The notes under the pieces were generated by a model that did no database searches, was not told the DNA's origin, and worked only from the letters and a program-made list of their open reading frames with translations. A program made the translations under genes and the position numbers. Positions 34,039-45,644 of a stretch of 64,000 bases of DNA are shown piece after piece. Every line of letters starts with the position of its first letter. The stretch's first letter is position 1. Source of the stretch: Vesta saturnalis (taxonomy: Eukaryota; Arthropoda; Insecta; Coleoptera; Lampyridae); assembly GCA_036346205.1 (NCBI GenBank), contig JARFJB010001355.1, positions 752,501-816,500 on the forward strand, written 5' to 3'.

Positions 34039-35190
34039 TCAATGACCTACACGGTACTGTTTTTTCGGAATGTATAACTCCATTCCCATGAGGATGACTT
34101 CAGATACTGAAAGAGCGATGTCCGAAGAAGAGGACGACTTAAAACAATATTCACGCCATGGAAAGGTTGCAAAGAAATCCCGTAAATCACTCCATCGAGC
34201 TGACTTAAAACACCACAAGGTTCTATCGGTTTTGCGAACAACAGTGGAATTAGGTACAGTAGAAATGATTTTTATTAGACAATGGTCGGAAAGACCTAAA
34301 GGCGAAAGAACGGAAGTTTTATAAACAAGAGGGTTTGATGTAAGAAAGAGATCTAGAAGATGTGGAGTATGGTTAGGGTTATCAGGGATTCTTGTGGGTT
34401 CAGAAATCATTTGTGTGAGATCACATGAAATAGCAAATGTTTCTGCACTATGACCAGCGGGATTTGTAGTAGATGAAAATTGAAGCCAATTAGAGTTATG
34501 AACATTGAAATCGCCTACAAATGAGATATCGCAAGATGGAAACTGAGACAGGAGATAGTCAACTTTCATACTAAGGTAATCGAAGAAGTCTTGAAAGTTG
34601 CTGTTATTAGGAGACCTATAAATGCAACAGTAGAATTTCACAAAATTAGGACCAGAATGCTTAAACCAAATCACGTCAAAATTTTTATTTTCTAAGGAAG
34701 AAACCCTCTTGCAAGCAATTCTGTCCTTGATGTACGCACATACGCCTCCTTTATATCGAAAGTTAGAGTGAAGATGGTATTGAAGAAATTGCAAGTCGGG
34801 TGACTCGGAGCTCTCAGAGGAGACTTGTGTTTCAGATAGAAACAATGTATCAGGTTGTAATTGTTCAAGATGTTGGTGAATAGCATTAAGATTAGACCTG
34901 ATACCGCGGATGTTGCAGTAGTGAATCAGAAAGTTGATACTTTCGATGACCGAGGTCGCTTGGGCCCTGCCTTCCTGGACATCCGAGTGGGGCAGGATTT
35001 TACGTCCGGAATTTATAACCCTAGAAACCACAGCCATCTTATTTTTTAATTTGGGACTTTTAATCCGATAGGAAGACAGTGAGGGCGAGAAGGAAGAATA
35101 AGGATGAGAATAAATTAAGGATGATAGAAAAGGTAACCGGCAGCCCTTACCGAGCTCAGAAAATCGGAGACCCAATATTAAGGAACCCAT
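34039..35190 (-). pseudogene. LINE ORF2 N-terminal part: APE-like endonuclease
   Basis: The 383-residue ORF starts at Met 35190. After about 85 residues of leader the endonuclease fold begins: INFLIHYCNIRGIRSNLNAI, TLFLSETQVSS (catalytic Glu), YKGGVCAYIKD, FYCCIYRSPNN, DISFVGDFNVHNSNW (Asp and Asn of GDFN), HLLDLFLTSNP and GLSDHCLIKI (the SDH catalytic pair). This domain nicks target DNA to prime reverse transcription. All key residues seem intact. The ORF is separated by a frameshift from the linker leading to RT (around 33714-34039), so ORF2 as a whole is broken. Confidence 0.85.
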
Positions 35191-35330
35191 GGTAAGGGTG
35201 GTGGTACCTCCCCGGCTGGCATGGAGTATACATGCCTACCACCTATTAAAGGTGGATAGTGTATTGACATCCCGAACAAAATTGGTTTCTGCGCAACCAT
35301 TCTTTAGTCTTGACACGATCTCTAGAAGAT

Positions 35331-36009
35331 TGTCACGACGAGTTTATCAAAGTTTTTTGTAAATAACCGGTGTAAAGCAAGTTAATAACAAATTATATTA
35401 TAGTTGGTAAGAAGTTAATTTAAAAACAGCCTGAATATCTCTAGTATGGTTAAAGTGAGAAAAAGGAGGGAAAGACATAAGTTTGACAATCGATCTCCGA
35501 ATGTTAAGGGTGCGATATTAGACTCCTTCTCCGTACGTAACTGAATTGGTTGTGCGTGAGTTAACTCAACCATAAGAGGAATATATAATCGTTCCGTGCT
35601 ACAGAGCGTGGACAAATAAACAGTCAAGTGAATTCACTAGCTAAATTCGAATTATTATCCCTACTCTGGATGTTGAAGTTGGTATATATCACAAATAAAC
35701 AGTAACAGTCTAAAAACTATAATTTTAATGAGATTACTGATAAACTAACAAACAATTAATGCGCATTTCAATGTGCTATGACTTTGTGCGCCTATGAACT
35801 GATCTAGTTCTACAGATACTAGGGAGAAATTAACTTTATTCTCTTTTTATCGCAGCGATGTGTATAGAAAGTATATAAATAAATACAGAAAGTCAAGATC
35901 ACTGCCTTCAAATAAAAAGCTGATCACACGTTTGGTCGTACCAGTAATCGGCCAGAGAAGCTGATATGACAATAAAAGCAAAAAACTAACTCTGAAATGT
36001 TCAACTTTG
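35331..36009. other. No gene; possible promoter-like segment
   Basis: A TATA-like GAATATATAATCG near 35579 and an AATAAA near 35616 lie close together, as in a short LTR, but I found no second copy. Otherwise empty. Confidence 0.3.
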
Positions 36010-36610
36010 TATTGGGTTTAAATGTAAGGTTTACATAACCACAAAATTAGTCAAATCTTGATTACATATGCACAAACGTACGAGTGATTATTACAAGGTG
36101 TTTCTATATAAACGATTCGTACTGAAACTAGAGCGTATTCTAAAGGTTATTTCAATCACACATCTCCGACAAAAAGGATCTCATTTGCTTGAGCTAATTT
36201 AATGGTTATTACTAGTACGGTGCTCAACAAAAACAAATCAAGCATAAACAATTTTATTCTCAAGTAGCATTATCCCTTTATAGCATTTACAACATCATTG
36301 CAAAACTAAAGAAACTAAGGGACACTGTAACTGAAGCAATCTGAAAAATCCATTCGCTCTAACGTGAGACCGGAACGTTATAACTTGTATTAATTAAATT
36401 AAAATAATTAACGGTGTTATATAGACATATAAATATGTAAGCATTATTTATTAACTCAAGACAAAGTATATATTCCATAGTGCTATATTTTCAAAAATTA
36501 CGTAAGTAGTTCTTACCTTTACATGTAGTAAATTGTTTAAAAAACTTTTAAATACAATCTCAATGCTACAAGGTTTTGTAGTTTGAACAGATAGGGCTTC
36601 CCATTATCCA

Positions 36611-37187
36611 AAAGTATTCTAGACTACATAATGAGCATTAAATTTTAAAATTAACTAACGTTAGCAGCCAGATATTTTTTTAAAAATCAAAAGGTATAGA
36701 TTAGGGGTATATGGGAGCTATTTGAAATTTGCAACAGGGGCCTTGGTAATTTTATCATCACATGCAAACAGTTTCTTATCTGACCTCTGGCACAATTTTG
36801 TACATTTGCATAAAATGAACATATCTTAATGTTTAGTTGTTTACTAAATAAAGCACATCTCATTTAATTAACTGACAACTATGTTTAATTGTGCTTTACA
36901 CAAAATTATATTTGTACTGCTTGACATATGGTTTTATGTTAGTAAAACGTTAATTCTAGATAAAAGTACAAATGAGTTTACATCCGTTTATCACAGTTTT
37001 GAGGTATTTGACTTTTAACACTTCACCAATTTATTCGCAGCTTGTCACTTTTATCATCTTGGTATATAATTATTATTCAAGAAAGACACAGTTCAATCAT
37101 AATACTTACGGGTGTAAGGTATTACTCACTAGGCTTCTCCTACTGATTACTCGCGGTAGCTAACTGTGTGTAAATAGAAAACTTTAT

Positions 37188-37190
<3 letters not shown>
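36611..37190. other. No recognised gene
   Basis: AT-rich sequence; a 63-codon ORF at 36972 shows no motif. Confidence 0.5.
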
Positions 37191-37255
<65 letters not shown>

Positions 37256-37258
37256 TAT
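37191..37258. repeat. (TA)n microsatellite
   Basis: Alternating AT followed directly by a diverged MITE relative. Confidence 0.95.
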
Positions 37259-37361
37259 TACGGCGTCAGCAAACAAAAATTGTAATGGTTACTTGGATAT
37301 AGTTGCCAAATTTTTCCAAAAAAATTGTAACACCTTCGACTCACCTTGTCAATAGCTTCAG

Positions 37362-37740
37362 ATGCGTTTTTCTCGGAAAGAGTTACTTCTAGCGACTTCA
37401 ATAAAGTATACCTTTCTTAATTGGTAAAGATAGAGAAAAATTTTATCAAGTCCAAAGTATATAGCGTGGCACAAAACAGTTAAAGTGATTTTAAAGTCTC
37501 CTAATCGTCGCTTGTGATGCCCTCTAGGAGATACAATAAATTTGAATTTCTCATCCCAAGAAACCCTTGTATACCAGATTTCGTGAAATTACCTCGAATT
37601 AGTCGAAAGGTATAAAAGAAAATGTGATTTATTTGTTCAACTTTTACACCCTGTAGCTCGGTTAGAATCAACGTTTGGACAAAGGTAAGTTTAGTTATAT
37701 CGATTTATTTTGAGGTGACCTTACCGTGACACCTTGTATG
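37362..37740. mobile_element. Single-arm relative of the 12-kb MITE
   Basis: TTTTTCTCGGAAAGAGTTAC, TTCTAGCGACTTCA, TTTGAATTTCTCATCCCAAG and ACACCCTGTAGCTCGG follow the order of the right arm at 12690-13020, at clearly lower identity. Next to (TA)n. Confidence 0.7.
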
Positions 37741-40639
37741 TGGAAACTAACTTATTTTTATTGTTAGGTGATCTACTAAAGACTGGTTTTATTTACAGAA
37801 ACTAAACTTTGTAATTAATACAGCAATTAATTCATATGTCATGCATACTTCTGTGGTATGTTTTCTTGCGTGTTTAGGTGTTTATTAGATAGTTTCTTTG
37901 TTATGAAAGTTGTTTGTGTGTTTGTTTGCTGCTTTTGTATGGAGTGTTTACGTGTGAGCATATGTATTTGTTCTGCACGTGTTATTTTTTGTAATATTTT
38001 CTCCTGCACAGAATAGAAAAGCAGATTCATTCATACTATGTTCTTGGTGGTGAATCCCCCGAGATCGGCACTGAATGACGGTTAGTCAAGAGAAATACTT
38101 AATTAGACGAAGGTTAGGCCCTGAATAATTAGATACTTCTACTTAGAAGGCTCTCTTAACGATATTAACCCTTTGAACGTTGCCGGCAGTTTCTACTCCG
38201 AAGAGTCTATTCCGGTTCCCCAAATACCAGTCGGAATATCCTGTTAATGCGTATGTATTTGACCTATTACCAGTGTTCCAGACAACCGCACTAATTACCC
38301 GATTTAATCATAAACCACCCCGATCTGTATATATATAAAGACCTGACCTGTATATAGAACGCCTGTTTCCAGTTATGATGTTATTCATAAGCAATGTAAT
38401 AATAATTATTACCTATTAATAATTCCTGACCTGAGTTCAATTCATTTAATTAAAATAAAGAATTCATACGCGACAGCTGTGTGTGTTCAGCACACTAACT
38501 TTTTTACATGATTATAAATGTAAATACCCCACTCACCTGTAAATAATTCCTTTATAAACCTGACTCCAGATTACACCTATTAAATCACATTAATATCACC
38601 TGTTCATTGCTTATTCAGTTAGAGTTACTGAAATACGCTCTCTTAATAGTGTACAAAAATAATATACAAAGACAATTATAATTCGCGTGATTGTTTATTC
38701 AGCTGGAATTAGTCCGAGATAGTCTCTTGATCTTAATTTTGATATTGTTACTTTGTAGCTGCTAAATGCTTTCGGCGAAGGCTGATTATAGTTTTTAGAG
38801 CAAGTAAATGTTGAATAACACTTTCCTATTTTGATTATCGCCTAATGGCGTATTAAAGGCGTGAAAGTTAAAGAGTAAAATTTAAGATAAAACGAAAGTA
38901 ATTTTGCAGATTTTAAAGAAAAGGGAAAAATTAGTTGTCAGGAAACCCATCAGTAAAAAATGATGTAGATTCAGTTTATTAATAACTTTAAGTAGTAGAT
39001 ATTGGATGTTTTTGATAACTTATTAATACACCCAATAAACCGCTCAACCAATAATTTTTAAAGAAAAGATTGTTTAACCTTTCAGTTACCTTTCGAAGAT
39101 AACGTATTTTTGCGTATAATTATAGAGTTTGTTTAATACGCTCTTCTTTGTGTTTTACCTAGATAAAATGTAATAAAACATTGTAAAATACAAATAAGTT
39201 CCTAAATTCGCAAAAAATCTTAGTTTACAAGTAAATATTAGAAATAAATCATCATACCTTGCATGGCCAATTTTCGATGAACAAAGAAAGTTATTCCATT
39301 AATAAACTTTTATTCTTATGAGATGAAACTGAACTGGCTCACAGAACGGAAGTATTACGAACACCCTGTAACAAATGGTTTGTTTGAAATATAGAATTAC
39401 AATAGAATTATCTTAAATAACCTCTTAAATAGGCGTCGAACTAACTCGATTTGGCGGTAAAGTTACAATCTTAGCAAAACGTTGCAATCAAGTAATGATT
39501 AAAAAAGAATTATTATTATTAATTAAATACGAATGTCTTTCTTTGAATTCATGAATTGATAATAATTTGTTTGGAAGTTGTTACTTCTTAAACATTTTGA
39601 AAATATACATTACCACTAAGAATTATTGTAAATTATACGTTCACGGTGGTAAATTTCCTGAAAATAAATATTTGAAAATACTGGCCACAACAGGCAGTAA
39701 TAAATAAGTTAAAAACACAATTTGCTGGATCGTAGCAACACGTATAGCTTTATGCACTAGAAAGCTTGCCAGTATCTAAAACAATACACTAATTTACATC
39801 GTTAAATACACACTTAGTAAGGTTTCTAAAACGGCGGTAGAAACACATCAATTGTAAATGCAGTAATCAGAGCGCGACCTAAAACTGCGAAACTTTCAGT
39901 ATATAATCATTAAACAGCAATAGATTTTCTAGCAAAAATATAGCGTTGTTATTTTCATTTCCACTTTAAAATTATCCTGGAATAAAAATAAAATTGAAGA
40001 TTATAAAGTGTAGTTATAAATGAAGTAAGTGTTAAACCAAGCTTGCGCTCGATTTAAATCATTTCAGCATCTCAGCAAACCACGATTTATGTGCGTGGAA
40101 CGAATTACTTTATACAGGTGTAGTGAAATACAAAATAGCGAAAACTTTTTATGCTTTACACAGATGTGCGATGGAACACAAAAACGTAGGGTATGAAAAA
40201 AGTAACATAAAACCATCATTCATTTAACTATGACACTCAAAAGATACATGAAGCCTAATGAAGAATAAGTGGGTTTTAAAAAAAAAAAATGACGAAATCA
40301 CGAAAAATTGCTTGCTTATAAGTTGCAGATTAAGAGATTAGTAGAACTGAGCAGAGAAAGAAGGCTAAAGGGAAAGTCTGCTTTCTGTCTGGAACGTAAA
40401 AAGATGCGACGGTAGAAACGAAAGCCCTCATTAAGCTCTCAATCTCGCCCGAAATTGAAGATTATCAACTAGTTAAACTGGCACGTCTCAGGCAAGGCCT
40501 TACTTTCAGAACATTACACATATCCGGTTTGAGATTAAGGCTTCATGCAAGTCGGCATTTATATGAGGAGCATTCCAAGTCTGAGGTTGTAGAGATCTAT
40601 TAAACAGTAGGGGCACTATGGAAACAGTTAAACTCATAT
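37741..40639. other. No gene; possible LTR-like module at 38320-38470
   Basis: GTATATATATAAAGACC (about 38326) resembles a TATA box, and AATAAAG occurs near 38454, about 125 bp downstream, followed by CAGCACACTAAC. This could be a solo LTR or a decayed promoter; no second copy was found. An isolated ACACCCTGTAAC near 39360 looks like a stray mariner terminus. Confidence 0.3.
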
Positions 40640-40765
40640 TGAGAATACACTCACTCTCCCTCCCCCTCTCCCTCTCCCCCGCTCTTTCCCTCTCCATTTT
40701 CGTTTCCCTCCTCTTTCGTCTACTTCCCCTCCTCTCGTTCTCTCGCTCTCACCCTCTCACCCGTC
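40640..40765. repeat. CT-rich low-complexity tract
   Basis: Runs of CTCTCCCTC and related pyrimidine units, with a purine-rich complement that gives a spurious ORF. Confidence 0.85.
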
Positions 40766-40824
40766 TTACACGTACTTTATACCTTATCTATTTCTAAAGG
40801 TATGAAATTGAAAATTATTTAATA

Positions 40825-41543
40825 CTAGGTGTCCCGGTGTACTTCGTACCGCCTTAAAAATAAGTAATTTCCAAAGTTTGTAACTGCCTGACTAGAATTA
40901 TTCATTTTTTAATCATAAATAAAAATCTCGTTATTGCATGTTCATGGACAACTATAAAAATAATTGATAATTTTCTTTATTGCTTGCGTTACTTTTGATA
41001 ACAACTTCTAAGACTAGAATAGACTATTGATATGGAAAAAAATATTAAGTACATCCCAGTTTTTGATGGTTTGGTAGTTCAAATTTTTTATTATGTTGTC
41101 CCAGGGACATGCAATAAAGTGATTTTTATGTTTTTTTTCTCAAAAACAAAGCAAGATACGAAAAAAATGCGGAAAATAATAAAGTTGTAGTTTCAGTTGC
41201 TTAATGCAAAAAAAATACAAAAATTGCAAAAAATAAGTGGCGCACATTTCTTTGGTAAAAAATATTGGTTGAGGTGCCTTCCGAGACGCCACTGGACATG
41301 ATGATTTCAATCGAGTTACGGCCAAATTAGCCCCTTACTACCCCAAATAGCATTGCCAAATTTCAACAAAATCGGCTAAAGGATTATTAAGATATTTACA
41401 AATAAACTACGGCTTTTAAAGATGTTGACACCCTGTATCTTGAAAACGAAGCATTACCGGACCTTTGGTTATATAAGCTGTTCGTCTTAGAATCACTCAA
41501 AGAATCACCCCTTCGAATTTGGCCACGACTTACATAACACCCG

Positions 41544-41546
<3 letters not shown>
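40825..41546. mobile_element. MITE-like element with mariner-type ends
   Basis: The right end ACACCCGGTG at 41546 runs into (TA)n. The left end is probably TACTAGGTGTCCCGG near 40826. The internal GACACCCTGTATCTTGAAAA and CGAAGCATTACCGGACC resemble the palindromic MITE at 12030. No coding capacity. Confidence 0.6.

Positions 41547-41603
<57 letters not shown>
41547..41603. repeat. (TA)n microsatellite abutting MITE end
   Basis: Alternating TA that begins at the CCGGTG terminus. Confidence 0.95.
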
Positions 41604-41605
<2 letters not shown>

Positions 41606-44600
41606 CCGATGTTTTTTGATAGTTTTCAGTTGTTGTGTTATAGTGTAATATAAGACTAAACATGTTGTTATTGTATTGCAATATTGAATTTCAAAATAGT
41701 ATCAATATCAGCCTAGGTATATGGTTTTGAATGTTTTCCTCATAATGTATTAATTTAATTTCTTAATGTAACGGTATCCATGGTCTATCCGAAACCCCGA
41801 GTAATGAAGTATACAGTGAGGCCTGGATCTGTTTAACTATATAGAAGTTTAATTACCCAAAAATGATCATAAACAGTAAAAGATTTAAAAATACAATTTT
41901 AATTTTGTTATCGAAAAGGGCATGGTTTAAAAAAAGTGGATCTAGTGATAAATTTCCAAAACTTATAGTCCCAGAAGTAAATCAACCGCTTGCATTCATA
42001 TTGCGTATTTTCATTTTTTAAAATTAATTAATAATTCGTTTTCTAAATGTTGTTTATAAAAATTATAATTCGATGTCTACTAATAGTAGATTATTATGTA
42101 AGACATGTTAGTTGATAGTTGTTAAGCTAGCCTCGACTGCCAAATTTAGCTTACACGTCGAATGAAATATACTATTTTATCTTCAAGCCTCAAATAATTA
42201 TGCTTCGGAGTGATGACTTATGATAAGTGTGCGTCATTCTGACACATTGCTTCTATTTGAAATTTTCTATCCAAATCACAGTCCTAGCCCTATTATTAGT
42301 CTCTATCTAAAATTTTCTATCAAAACCACATTGTGCTGTCCCCATTATTAGTTTCAACGCTAGTCTCATTATTAGGTTGAAATGACAGTAATAATGATAA
42401 GAGTATTAGTCTCTTGAAAATAAATATTTTTATACTAATGCAGTATTTTAGCAAATTCGTGTTAAATTAAAATATGTTTTTCTTAGCCTAGCTTCATTTT
42501 CTATGCCAACTGTTTTAAATAATAATTATGATTTAATTATCTTTTTTAAATATTTCACTAAACATTCAGTTTAGAAACGTTATCATTACTTCTATACAAT
42601 TTGATCAAACCTCAATAAGAGTTAAAATGAGGACGCTATAGGTAATCCTGAGCACACACCGTAATATGGTTTTTGGAAAAAGAGAGAAAGAGGGACGATA
42701 TCGGTGTAAGAGGGAAAGAAGGCATATTATATTTTGTTTACCACATATTACAGAATATATTTTTATTGGATTACATTATTAATTAATTTGGTCCATAATT
42801 TTATTGACGCCAAATATCGTAATTCAACCAAAAATTTAGATCTTAAACCACCAATTAACCACGATGGACGTTGTCAAAACCATTAAGCAGAACACGAGAG
42901 AGCGAGGCTATCATGAACAATCATATACGACCGCACAAGGGATCATACCAAAGTCGTACCGTCCTAGACAAAAGTCGGGACGAAGGACCAATCAGAAGTG
43001 ACAAAGTGAAATTCGAAGTGGCCACGCCTACATTTAATCGTAACATCCTATTTAAAGGGGTGGGGTGAAGGTATCCCCTTCTACTAGCAATGTTTACACT
43101 AGATCAATAAATAATGCAAATAAGTTATGCGCCAGCATACCAGACACTGTGCAGACAATAAGGAATAATGTGAATGTATTTGCAGAAGCCAGGTTTTTGC
43201 ATATAATTGACTACAATGTCCAAAAAAATTGGAGTCCTTTTTAACATGCCACGTGTGTCATTTAGAAGAACAAATGTAAGTTACACCGTTCAAGAGTTTA
43301 TTCTGTTCATTGTGAATTCCTTTTTCAAGGCCTAAATGTGGAAAAATATTTTACTTGATAATAAAATGCTGATATTAATTAGCTGGCGATTATTTTGAGA
43401 ACGTTGGTAAGCAATTTGTTAATCAGTAATCCTGTTACAATAGTTGGCGTGTTTTTTTTCATTATCTTAATTATCGTTGACCCTTTATATTATTCAATCT
43501 TAACGGCGGCTTCCTTTATTAAATTTTGTTATCATAAAGTTTACCTGGTATAGAGTGATCAATTTGATTATTAAAGCTTTTAAAATGTTCGCGTAAACGG
43601 TTATTATTAAAATCTACCTGTCTGACAAATATTTTTATCGTTGCGAGGTTCTTAGTTCTTAATTATGTAGAGCTACAAGATACCCATTTTTGGTTTTGCT
43701 CTTTTGTTTAGAAAAAGTGGACCGACGATTTAGCTTGGCGTGTCAAGTCGTGTTAAGCAGTGTCGGACCATTTGAACACGTGCTTTACCGCTCATGCCAT
43801 TGCAGACACCTCTCATATTTTACGAGACATGCTTTTGGTTGAAAGAGTGTAGTATCATTCTTTATATTTATAAGTTCAAGTTTATTACATAAGTAGAATA
43901 ACAAGCTCAAAAGAAATGATAATGTGAGAGTGACACTAAAGCGAAGTGGTGTACTCGTTAAAAGCTCAACTTGTCTGGATCACTCCTTAAGATATTATTG
44001 ATCAAAGAAAGTAACGTAAGTACATTAAACATTTTTGTTTTCCCTTGTATTCGGAAAGATAATGTTTAGGTTAAGCTTATTTTAGTAATTTAAATAAGCA
44101 TATTTTTTTAATTTTAAAGTAGTTTGCTTCTTTTTTATTGCTAATGAATTTAGTTTTGGACCGGCAGTTTAAGTGGTATCGGAAATTCACTAACACTGCA
44201 CTATTTGGGTACCCCAAGGGATAACACAGTTCTTTACGCCTTGTTATAGAATGTCTATGTTTGTTTTTCGAGGAATGCCAACGTACCTTTCCACAGTACT
44301 GAAGTACAGTTTCATAATAACCTGGTATTCCTAGTGTTAGACATAAACTTACGTTGCCAATTCATACAAAATTTTTAATTGTTTCTGATCAAGGCTAAGT
44401 AGATTGGATGTGTCAAAAAAACCGTATTCAGACATTATTCTTTTATGGATAAAGCGTAGCAGATATCAAAAACTGAAATACTCAAAATCTACCGGTAACT
44501 TGGCAGAAAAAATGTATGAGGGTTTGCAGCTTCCGCTGCCTATCGGGTTTAAGACGAAACCTGTCGTTTTTTGAACCTTTTCAGTTTATCAGTAAAACTC

Positions 44601-44907
44601 AAAATTGTGTCATTGTTACGATGAATACACTAAAAATTAGTAAAAGCAACTGTAGCATGCGATAGTTACAATTCTTTTTCAGAGAACTTCGACGTTAAAT
44701 GCCGGCTTAATTTGGTAACAAATTGCCTTATTTCGAGCCTAGGAATATGTAATTAAATATTCGTCAAGCCCTAACAAACATTTCTGATTAATTTAACTAT
44801 AATCATATTTTAATACACATAAACGTTATAAATTTATACCAATATAAAGAAAAAAATAATTAATTCATACAAAGTCACCAACCAAAACATTAATAACGCT
44901 TTTTATA
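41604..44907. other. No gene; small tandem repeat and promoter-like segment
   Basis: A 54-bp unit ending CCCTATTATTAGTCTC (about 42248-42302) is repeated diverged as CCCCATTATTAGTTTC (to 42352). Near 42990-43110, GACCAATCAGAAG (CCAAT-like), CTATTTAAAGGGG (TATA-like) and AATAAATAA occur in that order, which could be an LTR or promoter remnant. No coding motif found. Confidence 0.35.
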
Positions 44908-45600
44908 CAGTGAGTCCCAGAAGTTATGTCTAAATTCATTTAAAGTTCAAGGGTCTAGTTTTTGGAGAAACGCTTGGACACGTCGATTTGTATTTTTTAC
45001 TGCAGTTTTTTTAGTGGTAAAATTTTGTATATAGGGTGTCCCAAAATAAGTTACGACCACCAACTTAATTTGGTGAAATGGAAACACCTGCTTTTTATTT
45101 CATTTTCTGAAACTGCTTTGAATTCTAAGTAAATCTCATGTACCATGTCCTCTACCCAAAGTCGACAGATCTCGAGGAATTTACAATTGAACGTATCAAC
45201 AATTAAGACCGTATCGAGGAAGGCGTCCTTCGCTTTCGTCAAAAGGAACAGTTTATTCAAAAAACACGACAAATCAAATCAAATGTTCAAAGTGTGCACC
45301 ATTTGCGGCTGGACAATAGCCAAGGCGATGAATAAACTCTCTTTGCACATTTTCATCCACTTACTGGAGTTATGGCACGCACTTCTCTTCTGATTTTCTC
45401 TTTCAATATCTCCAGATTGTTTGGCCTGTCAACATATACTTTTGATTTGAGTTAACCCCACAGAAAGAAATCCAACGGGTTTAGGTCAGGTCACCTAGCA
45501 GGCCATTCGATAGGTCCTCTCCTTCCTATCCACCTATTAGAAAATGTTTCATAAAAAATACACCACTTTGGAAAAGACAAATGTTGAAATTCGACGTCAG
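44908..45600 (-). mobile_element. Mariner-type fragment, 3' end with TIR
   Basis: Two terminus-like strings, ACAGTGAGTCCCAGAAGTTA near 44909 and TATAGGGTGTCCCAAAATAA near 45031, precede a minus-strand transposase tail. The second is the likely TIR. The 5' part is replaced by a (CA)(CG) run and the octamer array at 45610. Confidence 0.7.
45265..45555 (-). pseudogene. DD41D-type transposase C-terminal remnant
   Basis: The minus strand reads ETFSNRWIGRRGPIEWPAR, stop, PDLNPLDFFLWG (third Asp in PLDFF), stop, LKSKVYVDRPNNLEILKEKI, RREVRAITPVSG, then a degraded KCAKRVYSSPW tail. WIGRRGP and DFFLWG place it with the other DD41D copies in the window, but as a separate subfamily. The second Asp and everything upstream are missing. 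Confidence 0.8.
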
Positions 45601-45644
45601 AAATAAATTGCTATACACACACACGCGCGCGTGCGCGCATTTTT

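Larger units (their letters stand above)
32000..35330 (-). mobile_element. Non-LTR retrotransposon (Jockey/CR1-like), near full ORF2
   Basis: The minus-strand element ends at 32000-32030 in GTCCACAATCAT followed by an A-run (the plus strand shows a T-run at 31979-31987). Order from the 5' side: leader (35191-35330), endonuclease ORF, linker, RT, C-terminal domain. A closely similar 5'-truncated copy is at 49428-50665. No ORF1 was recognised. Confidence 0.85.
30840..36610. repeat. 5.8-kb inverted repeat enclosing a LINE
   Basis: The left arm (about 30840-31530) and right arm (about 36010-36610) are inverted. Examples are CTTATCTGTTCAAGCCACAAA with TTTGTAGTTTGAACAGATAGG, AAATGAGATCC with GGATCTCATTTG, and TAATGTTAAT-type blocks with TTGCAATATTA-like partners. 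Divergence is moderate, with small indels. The LINE at 32000-35330 lies in the loop. Confidence 0.75.

Noticed and set aside
32887..34324. Plus-strand ORFs of 84-149 residues
   Set aside because: Shadows of the minus-strand LINE endonuclease and RT frames.
38320..38470. Possible solo LTR (TATA box and AATAAA)
   Set aside because: No second copy, target duplication or primer-binding site could be seen; kept only as a note.
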